A stretch of 64,000 nt of DNA, taken from positions 4,520,001-4,584,000 of the forward strand of contig JAIUCV010000084.1 in the NCBI GenBank assembly GCA_026724425.1, read 5' to 3'. The DNA is from Erythrophleum ivorense (Eukaryota; Streptophyta; Magnoliopsida; Fabales; Fabaceae). Positions within the stretch are counted from its first letter, which is position 1. Every line of letters starts with the position of its first letter. The notes below the pieces were generated by a model. That model did not search any database. It saw only the letters and a program-made list of their open reading frames with translations, and was not told where the DNA came from. A program made the translations under genes and the position numbers. Shown here piece after piece: positions 22,631 through 33,727 of this stretch.

Positions 22631-22905
22631 CGAGTAATTGGTCCATATCACATATATTACATAGGTCTTGTTAAAAATTCCGATGTGGGAACCAAACACG
22701 TCCCCTTAAGAATCAAGATGATGGCTCTTCCGTCCTATGATCCTATCTCGAGCTGACTCCCATTACAGGATCGACACTAAACCTTATTCGGACCACTCTT
22801 AGACCATGGTGATCAACAAATTGGGGTTTGGTACCATGTTAAGTTGGTCCGCTTCATTTATATATTACTTAGTTCTCTTATAAACTTTCCATGTGGGGCA
22901 ATACA
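22631..22905 (-). mobile_element. Decayed TRIM (miniature LTR retrotransposon)
   Basis: On the minus strand a short LTR (22905-22837) starts TGTATTGCCCCACATGG and ends CCAACTTAACA. It is followed directly by TGGTACCA, a degenerate initiator-tRNA-Met primer site (normally TGGTATCAGAGC). About 130 bp of non-coding interior ends in a purine tract AAGGGGACGTG. A second, more worn LTR follows (22698 to about 22631) starting TGTTTGGTTCCCACATCGG. The layout and the CCCACATCGG motif are those of Katydid-type TRIMs. No target duplication could be fixed. Confidence 0.65.
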
Positions 22906-23449
22906 TACACAAGGTAGTTCGATTCTGTTCACTATGTACCAAAATCTTCGATTGGAACTCAAGTAGTCTGGCCAATCATGTCCGTCCTCTAGAGATCTTA
23001 TGTGCCCTCTAGAAAGAACACTAATACTCTTTGAACCATCTTTCCAAACTCACCAAATATCATATTGGACCAAAACTCTGACCATTTTTTTAGTGTCTTG
23101 ATCCTATAAGAATTATTTTTCTTAAGTTTAACTTTCATGTGATCAAGTTACTATCCACGTTCACTAGAAATTTAGCAAAAAACGACATTTTTCAATGAAT
23201 AAAATACTCAAACTTAACTAATCGTCCTAATATTTTTCGAACAAGTACGATTCACTCTTAGAAATACAAAAAGTGTAGTAAAGAATACAGTAAAAAAATT
23301 AGACGTTGTTTATTTGAATTTCAGTGGGACTTATCCTTTAGTTGTATAAGTATATTTTTAAAACTCTTTGGGAATTTGTCCCTAAAAAGAAAAACAATTT
23401 GGGAATTATTTTATTTTATTGGGAACTAAAAGAAAAGTTAAAGAGTAAA
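22906..23449. other. Spacer upstream of KINbeta3, no gene recognised
   Basis: AT-rich and non-coding as far as can be seen. Promoter elements for KINbeta3 are expected towards the right end, but none is decisive. Confidence 0.4.
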
Positions 23450-24583
23450 ATGGTTTCGCTGGAAGAAGGAAACAAAATGCTTTCAGAGGAAAGAAAATGT
23501 TTTCTCAGGATAGCAAACTTTGAGCCAATCAGCAAAACCAAAGAAGCTGATGCTTGTCGCAGTTTTGTTCGTCATCTCCGTTCCAAGCATCTGACGACGA
23601 AATCGATCCGCTTCGGGTAAAAAACCTTTTCCTCTCTTCGCTTGCCTTTCTTTATTTCGTTTTCCAATGATTTACACTTCCAATTTCTCCGTCTGATTAC
23701 GAAATTTTCTGTTGAAATCGAGGGAAATCGAATACCCATGAATCAAAAATTCATCCTTTGCGGCTGATTCCTCAGTTTAATTTCAGAAAATTCTAGGGTT
23801 TTCTGTGAGGTTTGTGTTAAAATTTGATGGGTCGTCGTTACTGATGATTTTGCAGGTGGGTTTTAAGGATTTGACAAAACTTCCATTGCTGTTTCGTTAA
23901 GCTTCAAAAAGGTGAATTTACCTCTGATTTTGTGTATTTAAACTTAATTGTTGTGTTTGAATTTCTGTAATTCGGTTCCAAAGTGTGTGTGTGTTTCTAT
24001 CAGATTAGCTCAGTATATATTAGCTTTACATGTGCTTTCACTAATTCATTTTCTATTGATTAAGATGATCTTCCACTTGATTGTTGGGCTCTGAGTTCAG
24101 GATTTATGCCTCAAATCTCTGATGGTCTTTTAACCTTTTAAGTGCCTAGTTTCGAAATCATCACTTGATGTTGTGTGTACACTTTTCCAATTTGCATCTT
24201 AGCTGAAACGTCATTGCTTAGTTTCTCATGTATGGTTCTGTCTTGGAAATTTGTTTGGATCCTTAAAGCTTCAAGTGTGTATAGGTTCCAATGATGTGCA
24301 TTTAGTCCATGCAATGGATTCATATAATGGTTAAGTCTCATATATTATCAGTCCAATGGTTTTCATTGTGGTGACTTCATTTCTGACTCTTGTGGTCCAT
24401 TAGGCAGTCTTACACTTACACACACAAATCAGAGTTTGCATATCTGTGAATTTTTTTGATTTCTGCTTTAGTTTCTTTAATCAAGCTGCAAAGATTCAGA
24501 ACAACTTTAGCAATCATTAGTTTTGATGGTTAAGATCTGATTGTAATTTCTTTGCAGGCACTAGGTGGCAATCATTTTTCAAG
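23450..24583 (+). promoter_or_regulatory. KINbeta3 5' UTR region with likely introns
   Basis: Leader-like sequence about 23450-23616 ends at a possible donor GG|GTAAAA. A possible short exon about 23857-23911 (TTTTGCAG before, AAAAAG|GTGAATT after) and an acceptor TTTGCAG at 24557 lie before the start codon. Spliced 5' UTRs are inferred, not shown. An open frame near 23450-23620 lacks family motifs. Confidence 0.4.
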
Positions 24584-25032
24584 ATGAACAACCAAAACCC
24601 TGTAAGCAAGCTAAAACCTTTCTTGCCTTGAACCAACAAACCGAGTAATTTCTAGTCTCCCTCAGCTTAAAGATTGTTGTTTCTTTTTTATTTTTATCTT
24701 CATCTTAAACTTAGGAGGACACTACGGTTGAAGGATTTGAAGTACCTGTATCGCCGGTTTCAAGTTACAACAATGTGTATTCCACAACTGAAGACGAGAC
24801 AAGAGATCCTCCGGCTGTACCGCCACACCTCCAACACACTCTCTTAGGCAATCAGGGTAGCACGGAAATGGACTCCGTGCCGCAGAATGTCGTCCTGAAC
24901 CACCTCTACATCGAAAACCGGGAGGCCCCGAGATCCGTTGTAGCACTCGGTTTCTCGCATCGGTTCAGGTCTAAGTATGTCACTGTGGTGATATACAAAC
25001 CGGTCCAAAGAAGAGGGAGCGCCAATGTTTGA
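24584..25032 (+). CDS. KINB3: SnRK1 beta-3-type subunit (KINbeta3)
   Basis: Regulatory subunit of the plant energy-sensing kinase SnRK1 (the SNF1/AMPK relative). It bridges the alpha and beta-gamma subunits in the cytosol and nucleus. Exon 1 is 24584-24601 (MNNQNP) and exon 2 is 24715-25032, with a 113-bp intron, giving 111 residues. Almost the whole protein is the AMPKBI domain: DPPAVPPHLQHTLLGNQG, then VVLNHLYIENREAPRSVVAL and a C-terminal VTVVIYKPVQRRGSANV. As in known plant beta-3 proteins there is no carbohydrate-binding module or myristoylation glycine. Length and ending match the Arabidopsis protein I recall (114 aa). The place next to ABCG3 also fits. Confidence 0.94.
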
Positions 25033-27399
25033 TGATGATGATGATGATGCCTCTTCTTATGATAGTGTTTTGGGATCTTTGCTTCTTTGTGGATTGAATT
25101 TGGGTATACAAAACCAGCTTGGTCCAGACTAGACTTTCTTCTTCTCAGTTTCTAGGAAAATTTGGTTGAGATCATCTTGTTTGACGTTTATATAAATTGT
25201 ATCTGCATTTTTATGGCCAAGAATCTGAAACACTCAGGGCCTTGTTTGTAATAACTCTCTTAGGGTTGGTTTTGTTAACGGAGTCCAAACATCTCCATTT
25301 GCGTTCTGCATTTTACTCATATTTAAAGGATCCTTAGATAAGGAAAAAAAGTTGTTAATGTTACAAAAACTTCTGTGTCCAATAAGTTAGTGTTCTTAAA
25401 ACCGGATTGGGAAGACGAACCAGAAACATTTTAGGATCACTTTGGGTCATTGGATCGATTTTTTTTTTTTTTTTTTTTGGCTTTGGATTAATGATCTTTT
25501 CCATATATAAAACGAAGATAGTTTATGTCACAAATCTAGTAGGCCACACATTTTCTCAAAAAATTTGATTTTCTAAAATTGGATTATTCTGGCTATTTTT
25601 GGTTTAGCTAATCCTAGGGTCCGTCATTATGAAGTTCTTTTCTAAAAGAAAAAATGAAGAAGCAGCTTTTGATACTTTTCTTTAGCCAATGCACAAAAAA
25701 CATATATTAAATGATGAAAACTATCATAAACCGCTTATCGAATCACGTAACGTTTTTTTTTTTTTTTTTTTCACGTCACGTATTACGTATGTCATGTTTT
25801 CATTTTATTGCATGTTCATTCTCTTCTTCCTATGATTCATCGTTTTTTTTTTGTCAACGAAATCCATTACACTTTTTTTCTCAGCTTTTCGTGGGAATGT
25901 GGAGTCGAACTCCTGTTCTCAAATATTTTGCACTAGTCTTACTAGTTCCTAGTTTTGTAGCCTTCTGCCAATTTCTGTGAATGTTTTTGGAAATTTAGAA
26001 TCTTAAAAAGTTAAAAAGAAATGCAAAAGCTATGTGATGTCGGATATCTTGTAGTTGTACACCTTTAAAAAGTTAAAAACTGACACTGAATTACTCGATC
26101 TAGTCATCTTTATTAACATTTGAGATTTTCTTTGTCACCACCTATCTACTTTGTTTTTTCTTTCATTAAAGTTAGTAAAATACAAAAAGTGTCTTTCATT
26201 TGATTTATTGAGACGGAGCAGCCAATAACGAGTCGAAACGTTTTAATTAAGTAATCATAGTTGGTTCTCTATGAGATTCCCCGGTTGTTCATTACTTCAT
26301 TTCTATTTTTGGTTTTCGTTTTTTTTCTTTCTAAACTAAACAATGATCCCCCTTATACGCCGGAAACAATTAATTCTAAAGAAATCATACCAATTTTATT
26401 TTATAAATAAATTCTATGACACCCGCTACTTATTTTTGGTCCATGACACTTACTGAATTTAGTTTTTCTTGTTAACTAGAAAAGTTAACAAGATCAGTCT
26501 TTGTTAATACTTAACATGGCCTAAAGCATCCTTTCAAAATGAGGTTAAACCCAAAGTGCAAAGGAATTTATTTTTTGCACTTACCGCTGGGTCATCACAA
26601 CTTTGGTGACACTTTATAAATTCTTATAAACATATTAGTCTTATATCCAAAAATATCGTGTGTACTATACACTCTACTTATTTCGATTTGACGTGTTTGA
26701 AAACTTTTTATAAAAAATTAAGCATGCATTAACTTTTTATAAAAATGGTTTATATAAAAAATATTTATTATAAAATATTTAAAAAATGTATATTGGTATA
26801 TATACTTTGAAATTAGTGATACAAACTGTTTTTTCAATATATATAATTTGTGATCATATTTATATAAACAAATATATATAACAATTTTAATTGTAAAAAT
26901 ATTTTTTCCAATATATAGAAAATTATAAACACATTTTACTGCTATAAAAACTAATACTTGTATTTGATTCATTAGATTATATATGAGTTAATGCCAGTTC
27001 TTTTGTGGCTATATAATAAAGCTTAATTCTATGACTATCACTCATTCTTTACAAATATGGAAATTTATATTTTTTTGCAGGATGTCTTTTTTGTTTTGTT
27101 TAATCGTTGAGTTGAAACAATGATATTTTATTTCTGGTGATATTTTCAAATTTTTCTCTCCAGCATTATCGATAAAAACATTCGACCTCCCTCATATTTT
27201 TTGTTTATGTTTTTTTGCTTATGAAAATCAGAAGCAGCGTTTTGGACTAATGTATTAAGTTTTCTTATTACTGCATAATCTTAATACAATATGAAAAAAT
27301 GATGAAAAAGTAAATTATTTACTTAACCAATATTAGAAAAAATACAAATTATTTTTAATTAAAAAAAATATTTCACTCTGTGGACGCAGGTAATCTTCT
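25033..27399. other. KINbeta3 3' flank and AT-rich spacer
   Basis: The 3' UTR starts with a GATGATG run at 25034-25048. Beyond it are long poly(T) runs (about 25459-25479 and 25755-25772), possibly old retroposon tails without visible duplications, and very AT-rich sequence. No gene is recognised. Confidence 0.4.
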
Positions 27400-27600
27400 T
27401 GTAGGAAAAGTAAAAGAGAGAGGGACCGCGGATACGGAGATGTTGGTCCTCGGCTCTGTCCTTTTGAGCCCACAGGTCACGTGGCACGGAGTGTCTCTTT
27501 GGTGCACTTTTATTGAAACCACCATGGGTGTCACGTGACGTACCATTGGGTCTATCGTTCCACCTCACCTCTGGGAGCCATGTCATTACATTTTCTCGGT
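27400..27600. promoter_or_regulatory. GC-richer island with two G-box/ABRE motifs
   Basis: Inside an AT-rich desert this 200-bp block is notably GC-richer. It contains GTCACGTGGCAC at about 27476-27487 and the palindrome GTCACGTGAC at about 27530-27539, both centred on CACGTG, the bZIP/bHLH and ABA-response core. It could be a promoter or enhancer, or an exon of an unrecognised transcript. No gene start is identified. Confidence 0.4.
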
Positions 27601-27769
27601 CTAGTAAAAAATATATTTTTCAATAATGTGTAAAGTTGATTTTAGTTCCACTATCTCTGTAAATAACCACATGATGACTTGTGGTAATGGGTTTACCGTT
27701 TTAGCGTAGGGGTTAGTCTTGCTGTGTTCTTAGTTTGATTCCGGGTGAAAAAGATGATTTATGTCATGT

Positions 27770-28066
27770 TTTAAGATATGATAAATAATCTAAATACTTA
27801 TTTTAGAGATTATTTATCATATCTTTTTTATACATAATCACAAAATATATATACTTATTTTAGAGATTATTTATCATATATATTAGAGATTATTTATCAT
27901 TTTAAAATATTTATAATATTTATATAAAATATCAAACTAGCACATTTTTACATATAATATATGATTACATATAATATATGATTACATATAACATTTTTAC
28001 ATATAATATCCATAATTCCATATATAAACTTATTTTAGAGATTATTTATCATATCTTTTTTTATAT
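27770..28066. repeat. AT-rich foldback cluster, repeated AGAGATTATTTATCATAT
   Basis: An inverted pair (AGATATGATAAATAATCT at about 27774-27791 and AGATTATTTATCATATCT at about 27807-27824) is followed by further direct copies at about 27863, 27886 and 28037. TTACATATAATATATGA is repeated between them. This is a local expansion of one motif. No transposon ends are seen. Confidence 0.6.
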
Positions 28067-29553
28067 ATCATCACAAAAAGTCAAGAATCCTTTATTGAAA
28101 AAATTAACTAAATTTCATCAATTTTTATTTTATGTATCCACATCCACGTTAACTAACTGTGATTAAGATTGTAATGAGAGATTTTAAATTTTGGTTTTCC
28201 AAACACATGATCACCATCTTTAGTTAGTTAACTTTAATTAATTATGTATCTTATGAAAATTTAACGTCTACAACATAAAAGAAGTTGATTAACCATTTCA
28301 TGATGGTCTAGAAGGTTCACTCTTTGGATCTGAGCAATAGTTCAAGTTTTTCTGCTGCAATTTTAATTATTGATGACCATCCTTAAATGGTTTTTATGAC
28401 AAGAAAACCTTGGACTTTGTGAGTTTAGTTTGAGTTTTAGTGTAAAACATTCATAGTTAAATTTTGTTAAAGAAAAAACATTCATAGTTAAACTAAAAAA
28501 AATAAAAGAAATTGACCATCACTAATTTATTCTAATACAATACAAAGCTATTAATATAAATCGCGATGATTGATTTGTTACCCTTGCTATTTTCAGAATT
28601 TGTCAACATAATTGAAATGTTGTGTGGCTGAGAAATCAAAATCAAAATCAAAATCATGGGGTCGATAGGAACATGTCATCAACGCCAACTGGCTAGCAAG
28701 TTGTTCACAAGATCTGAATCTGTCCACGTCAGAATGTACGGACTTAGGTCCCTTTCAGGTGGACTGGCCTAATGCGAATCTTCTTCCCTTTTGATACTTT
28801 CTAATAATAATTTTGGACAAGCATGTTTCTTTAAATACATCTCGTGTTCCACAATTAAATGAGAATCAAGATTTTAAACGAAAGATAGTAAAGATTAAAT
28901 TTTATATCAGGCGCATATCTACTAGATAAGATATGGTTCCCCTAATTATATTTTTTTAATAATATGCTATATTTTTGAACTAAAGTTTAGACTGTTTTCG
29001 ATTAGTGATGTTATCTAGTGCGATTAGTAAGTTTTATACGCTAAAGTAGACCATTACAATATTAAACTTGGTTTATTCTGCAGTATCAGATGATAGTCAT
29101 AATAACGGTACAAAACTATTTTTTTTCCTAATCTCATTTTTTCTTAAAATATCTCGTAAACAGTTAAAAGTTTATTTTTTTAATAATTACTATCAAAAGA
29201 AGACACTTGAGTGGTGGGAATTCTTCAAAATAAACCATTTTAAGTTTTTTTTTTCTAGATTCAGACCTATCCGTTTTTTTTTTCTTCCCATAATAATACA
29301 AATTCAACATAAAAATGATTTTAAACCCATTTAAAATAAAATAAAAAGTTAATTTGGAAAAAAAAGAACTCAAACATAATGTTTTCGTTTTATAAGTAAT
29401 ATATTCAGGGTAAACAAGTGTTTTCATAAAATTATTTGTAGATTTGTAAAAAAAAAAAAAAAATTGGTCAACTTTTGAGCATTTTTAAAATAAAATAAAA
29501 TTCTATTTTTTTAATCTAAAAGTCGTGGAAAGCTTTGCGCAAGATTAAAAATA
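28067..29553. other. AT-rich spacer, no gene recognised
   Basis: About 28660-28790 is somewhat GC-richer without motifs I can name. About 29265-29440 shares word order with 49200-49375 in the cyclase intron (AATTCAACATAA, TTAATTTGGAAAAA, AGGGTAAA, GTGTTTTCA), so it is probably one worn copy of a dispersed repeat. Confidence 0.4.
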
Positions 29554-29558
29554 GTACC

Positions 29559-31606
29559 TTTTTTTTTTTTTTTTTTTGAATTGAATGTAAAATTTATTAG
29601 AACCCAAAAAAAACGTTTGTTACATCAAGTGCAACTTAGAATTGAAAGTTTGAAGATAAAATAGAGAGAATATGAGTTAGCTACGAGCTGCAAACCAAGC
29701 TTGAAGTGCACCTTCATACTTTGTATCTCCGAGACATTTAATCGATGAGATACGGTTCCGAATCAGTTTGTCAATGGTGTGGATAAGCTGAGCTGAGGAT
29801 ACAGGTTTTTCTCCATGTCTTCTCGAGTTCCTCTCCCTCCATATGGAGTGAATGGTGGCTTGAAAAACATATCGTACAAGAAAGAGGGTTATTTGCGGTT
29901 GATTTGCATTGGAGATGATCGAGACCATGGCTTGCCAGTCGGAAGAGTAACTCCGTTGGAGAAGACCCCTTGTCAAGGCACGCCATATAGTTGCAGAGAA
30001 ACTACAAGTGAAAAACAAGTGGTTACGGGTTTCGAGATGATACCGACATAACACACATGAGGAGTCAACACTTGCATTCCAAGATAACATTCTGTCTCCT
30101 GTGGCTAACCGGTTGTGGATCGCTAGCGAGGCCAAAAAAGAAAACTTGGGTGTTGAGTGAGTAAACCACACGCCCCTATGCCAGTCCAGAATAAGCCCAG
30201 CTTCTCTTAGTTGTAACCACGTTTTCTTATAGCTGAAGCATGGCTTGTATGTATCAGCTGACTCTTTCCAAAGAGAGAGATCCTCTGTATCCAGTCGCAC
30301 ACGGTCCCGATAAGAATGGATCATAGTTTGGATTGCTTGTAAGTGAGGTGTTCGGTGATTTCTCCTCCTTAGCCTTGTAAAAGCATCTGCTACAGTCTTA
30401 GAAGCAGAGATACCAAGATCTATAAACCCACGGGGTCCCGTGATGCCAAATAAAGGTCCTAGCGGCGACCAGTTGTCGAACCAAAAAGAAGCACGACGAC
30501 CGTTATGAATCTCCAGCTTATAGAACAGCTTAGCCATAGCTCTGTATTTCAACAATTTTTTCCATACCCAGGACCCTAAGCTTGCTTTCTCCTTAACTGA
30601 CCAGAACGAGTCTTTTTTAATTAAAAACGTTTTCACCCAGTTGACCCAGAGAGAAGGATAAGCAGAAGCAACTCTCCACACCATCTTTAGGCAGCAGACC
30701 GTATTCACCTCCTTAAGAGGTCGCAAGCCTAGACCTCCTTCCTGAAATGGTTTACAAACATCCTCCCACGCCATTTTTGCCTTGTGTGTATTCAGGCTCG
30801 GGCCTGACCACAAGAAGGCGGAGCACAGCCGTTCTATTTCGTGAAGACATGCATAGGGGAGTTTATATGCCGAGAGCCAGAAGTTAGATAAACTCATGAG
30901 AACCGATTTGATAAGAGCAAGTCTCCCTGCAAAAGACAGAGAACGCACTTTCCAAGATCTGATTCGGCGACGTATTTTTTCCAAAAGTGGAAGATAATCG
31001 GTAGCTGACATGCGCTTAGTCAAAAGAGGAAGACCAAGGTACCGTACAGGCAACAAGCCCGATTCAAAGGCAAACCGTGTGGACATCTCTTGTTTGATAC
31101 TTTCTGTAACTCCCGCTAGGTAAAGTGTCGACTTCTCCACGCTAATTCTCAGGCCATATATTTTTGCAAATTGGTCAAAGACCTGGACAATTTCTTCGAC
31201 TGAACGAACTCTGCCATCCGTGAACACCATGATATCGTCCGCAAAGCTTAAGTGAGTAAGACCCAGCTTATTGCATTTAGGATGGTATCCAATCTTCTTT
31301 TCTCCAGCAGCTCTGTCTAACAACTTTGAGAGGACATTCATACAGATCACAAACAGATACGGTGAGAGGGAGCATCCTTGTCGAAGTCCTCTCTCACTAC
31401 GAAAGAAACCCACTAGTTCTCCATTCACCTGCACCGAGAAAGATGCAGTAGTAATACATAAACGGATCCAGTGTATAAGCTTGTCTGGGAGGTTCATCGC
31501 CGATAATGTGTTCAATAGATTATCCCATTGCACCGAATCAAAAGCCTTTGAGATATCTATTTTGATGGCACATCTAGAGGAGATGGAATCCTTGTGATAG
31601 TCTTTT
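29559..31606 (-). mobile_element. 5'-truncated LINE (L1-like) with poly(A) tail
   Basis: Poly(T) at 29559-29577 is the A-tail of a minus-strand LINE whose body runs to about 31606. Homology begins abruptly inside the reverse transcriptase, as 5' truncation during target-primed insertion gives. A short repeat GTACCT at 29554-29559 and 31607-31612 may be the target duplication. It is only 6 bp, so weak. Confidence 0.88.
29677..31606 (-). pseudogene. LINE ORF2 reverse transcriptase, N-terminally truncated, otherwise open
   Basis: About 640 codons remain open to a stop at 29677. From the broken end: reverse transcriptase palm motifs CAIKIDISKAFDSVQWDNLL, RGLRQGCSLSPYLFVI and LSFADDIMVF (the catalytic ADD pair). 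Next come the thumb region with LPVRYLGLPLLTKRM and RSWKVRSLSFAGRLALI. The zf-RVT segment (CVLCRYHLETRNHLFF) and the terminal IHSIWRERNSRRHG follow. The endonuclease and start of ORF2, and all of ORF1, are missing. The remaining frame has no stop, so the insertion is fairly young but cannot move by itself. Confidence 0.92.
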
Positions 31607-32093
31607 GTACCTATTTCATATGGTTTTTCAATGTAAAAACAAATATTCAAAAGTATTCTCTAAAAACTTGAGATCCCAAACAATGGCTTCGCCTGTTTGT
31701 ACTCTAGAAAAGTTTATTATCTCTAAAAAAAATGGAGGTCCCAAGTCTATGCTTCATTTGGCTCTCCTCAGAGCTGGACTTGTCTAGACCAGACCTGCGG
31801 AACCGATTATGCAAAACCCTCATGATTATATCTAGGCCAGGGACTTTAAACCGTACCCGAAAACCGAACCCGTTTCCGACCCGATAAAACCGACCCGAGT
31901 CGGGTTCGGGTTTACCTAAATAACCGGTCGGTTTTGATGTTGATTTGAGTTTGGGTTTGGGTTCGGTTTGGTTAACACCAGATAACCGAAGTAATAACCG
32001 AAAACCGATACTAACAAATAACCACATTAATGTTAAAACCTAAATTCACGCGACACCTCCTTTTTTTTTTTTGTATGGCCGACACTTCCTCTT

Positions 32094-33443
32094 TGTAACA
32101 TCCGCGAACCAGAAAGTTGTTTTGGAAGTGGTGTTGGACGATGCTAGGGGTTCGGGAGTAGTTGGCACATGCCTTAGAGGTGTGAATTGAGGATTGACTG
32201 TGCATGTTCTTGTTTGATTGTTGTGCAGTCGGTCTAAGATTCAAGCATCGCGAAGAAAGTGTGCTAAATCCTTCTGAACGACTAGTATCGATCGACACCC
32301 GAAGGGTGTCGATCGACACCGGTTATCAGGGTTGATTTCCGGTTTAAGTCGATCGAATCGAGTTGGGTTGGTTTTGGTCGATGGGTGTCGACCGACACCA
32401 AGGAAGGGTGTCGATCGACACCGGTTATTGGAAAATCGACCGGTTTGATTCAAGTCGGCTGGTTTTGTCCGGTTTGGGCGAGGGAAGCCCTAGTCTCGCG
32501 AATAAAAGTGTGGTGGCCGCGAGAAAAGTCACTTTTTCGAGACAGAGACTTATCAGAGGCGATTTTTGGAGTTTTGTGAAGTTTGGAGGTTGAATCAGAG
32601 GCTTTGGGTTGTTTATTCTTCTCCTTTCCTTCTTTTCAATCCGTTTTCAAGGTGAGTGCGTGACTGTAGGTCCGTTAAGCGTTAGAGATTGTGTGATTTC
32701 GGGTTTGTGATGTGTTCTTGAGATTGTTTATGCTGGATTTCGTGTGTTGATAGCATTGGGGCGTTGAAAACCCTTAGATTTTGTGTTATTGCGATTTGGA
32801 ATGCGATTTTCGTTGATGTTGGTTTCTGGGCGTCGAGCCGGTGTCGAGCGACACTCGATGAGTGTCGATCGACACTCGGGAAGCTGGCGTCGATCGACAC
32901 CATAGAGGTGTCGGTCGACACCGACCTGGGTGTCAGGAAACGTGGGTGTTTCCTGACAGGGATGGTTTTTACTGTTGATTAATGTTGAGCATTGTTATTG
33001 TTGTTGATTATTGTGATGTTTTGTCTAGTGTTTGACGTAATTGGCCTGTAGGCAGGATGATCCACTCACTAAGTATTTATGATAATACTTACGCATCTCT
33101 ATTCCAATGTGATGCAGGTAACAGCAATGTTCTTCCGCGGAAAGAGACCGAGAGAAGAGGATGATGAGATTAGGAATTTGATATTGGCGTTATTGTTATG
33201 GCTGACCAGGAATTCTTAGGGTGTTAGACTTTATTTAATAATATAGCAAACCTGGTGTTTAGGTTGCTAGAGTTATTCTTTATTGGTTATTCTTTATTGG
33301 TTATTTGTTGAACAATTATTTATGATTTAATAATAATGGTTTTCTTCCGCATTGTGTTGTCGAATTAGCTGTTGAGGATTAATATTTATGGGAATGTTAA
33401 TCTGGGCTAATTATATATAAAAAAAAAAAACTTGGTTGTTTCA
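32094..33443. mobile_element. Solo LTR of a retrotransposon (1350 bp)
   Basis: It starts TGTAACATCCGCGAACC and ends GGTTGTTTCA (TG...CA) and is flanked by the perfect 5-bp duplication CTCTT (32089-32093 and 33444-33448). No internal domain, primer site or second LTR is present, so it is a recombination product. The length and TGTAAC start suggest a Gypsy-type element, which is inference. It holds two clusters of a GTGTCGATCGACACC palindrome. Orientation is not assigned. Confidence 0.85.
32285..32930. repeat. Clusters of the palindrome GTGTCGATCGACACC inside the solo LTR
   Basis: About eight copies and close variants (GTGTCGACCGACACC, GTGTCGAGCGACACT, GTGTCGGTCGACACC) lie at 32287-32425 and 32838-32926. 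Each is a near-perfect dyad centred on CG. This is a candidate binding array for a dimeric factor, or a structure in the LTR RNA. Confidence 0.75.
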
Positions 33444-33472
33444 CTCTTCATCTTCTTCATCTTCTTCATCAA

Positions 33473-33727
33473 TCTTCTTCTCCAACCTCCTTCACTCATC
33501 CGTTCCTCTCTTCTTCTCCGCCTCTCTCTCCCCTATCTCCGCCGTCTCGCGCAGCTCGGATCTCTCCTCCTCTTGTCTTCGCCTCTTGCTCTTACACCTG
33601 TGCGGAAGATTCGCCGAGATTGCATCAGATCCCGCGGCGATTGTCGACGTCGACAGCTTCGCTTTACGAGATTCTGGAGGTTCCTCACGGCGCGACGAGT
33701 CAGGATATCAAATCGGCTTACCGGAGG
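33473..33727 (+). pseudogene. Captured fragment of a chloroplast J-protein (J11/DJC23-like) gene
   Basis: 85 codons are open in one frame and read as the start of a small chloroplast DnaJ protein. The transit peptide comes first (SSSPTSFTHPFLSSSPPLSP and ARISPPL), then SPRLHQIPRR, then the beginning of the J domain (ASLYEILEVPHGATSQDIKS, AYRR). It stops before the HPD motif and runs into transposon sequence (TGGAAGAATTGG). The order and spacing match Arabidopsis J11 or its paralogue as I recall them. The initiator ATG is absent; a CTTCTTCAT-rich stretch just before looks like captured 5' UTR. It cannot make a working co-chaperone. It could give chimeric or antisense RNA. Confidence 0.85.

Noticed and set aside
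22682..22905. TCCCACATCG box suggesting an snRNA or telomerase-RNA promoter
   Set aside because: The following sequence matches no U-snRNA start I know, and the box occurs twice in a TRIM-like LTR arrangement, so a retroelement explains it better.
23342..23620. 92-codon frame upstream of KINbeta3
   Set aside because: It probably lies in promoter and 5' UTR sequence; no homology recognised and a splice donor follows it.
25459..25772. Long poly(T) runs as retroposon tails
   Set aside because: No flanking target duplication could be found, so they are left as simple repeats.
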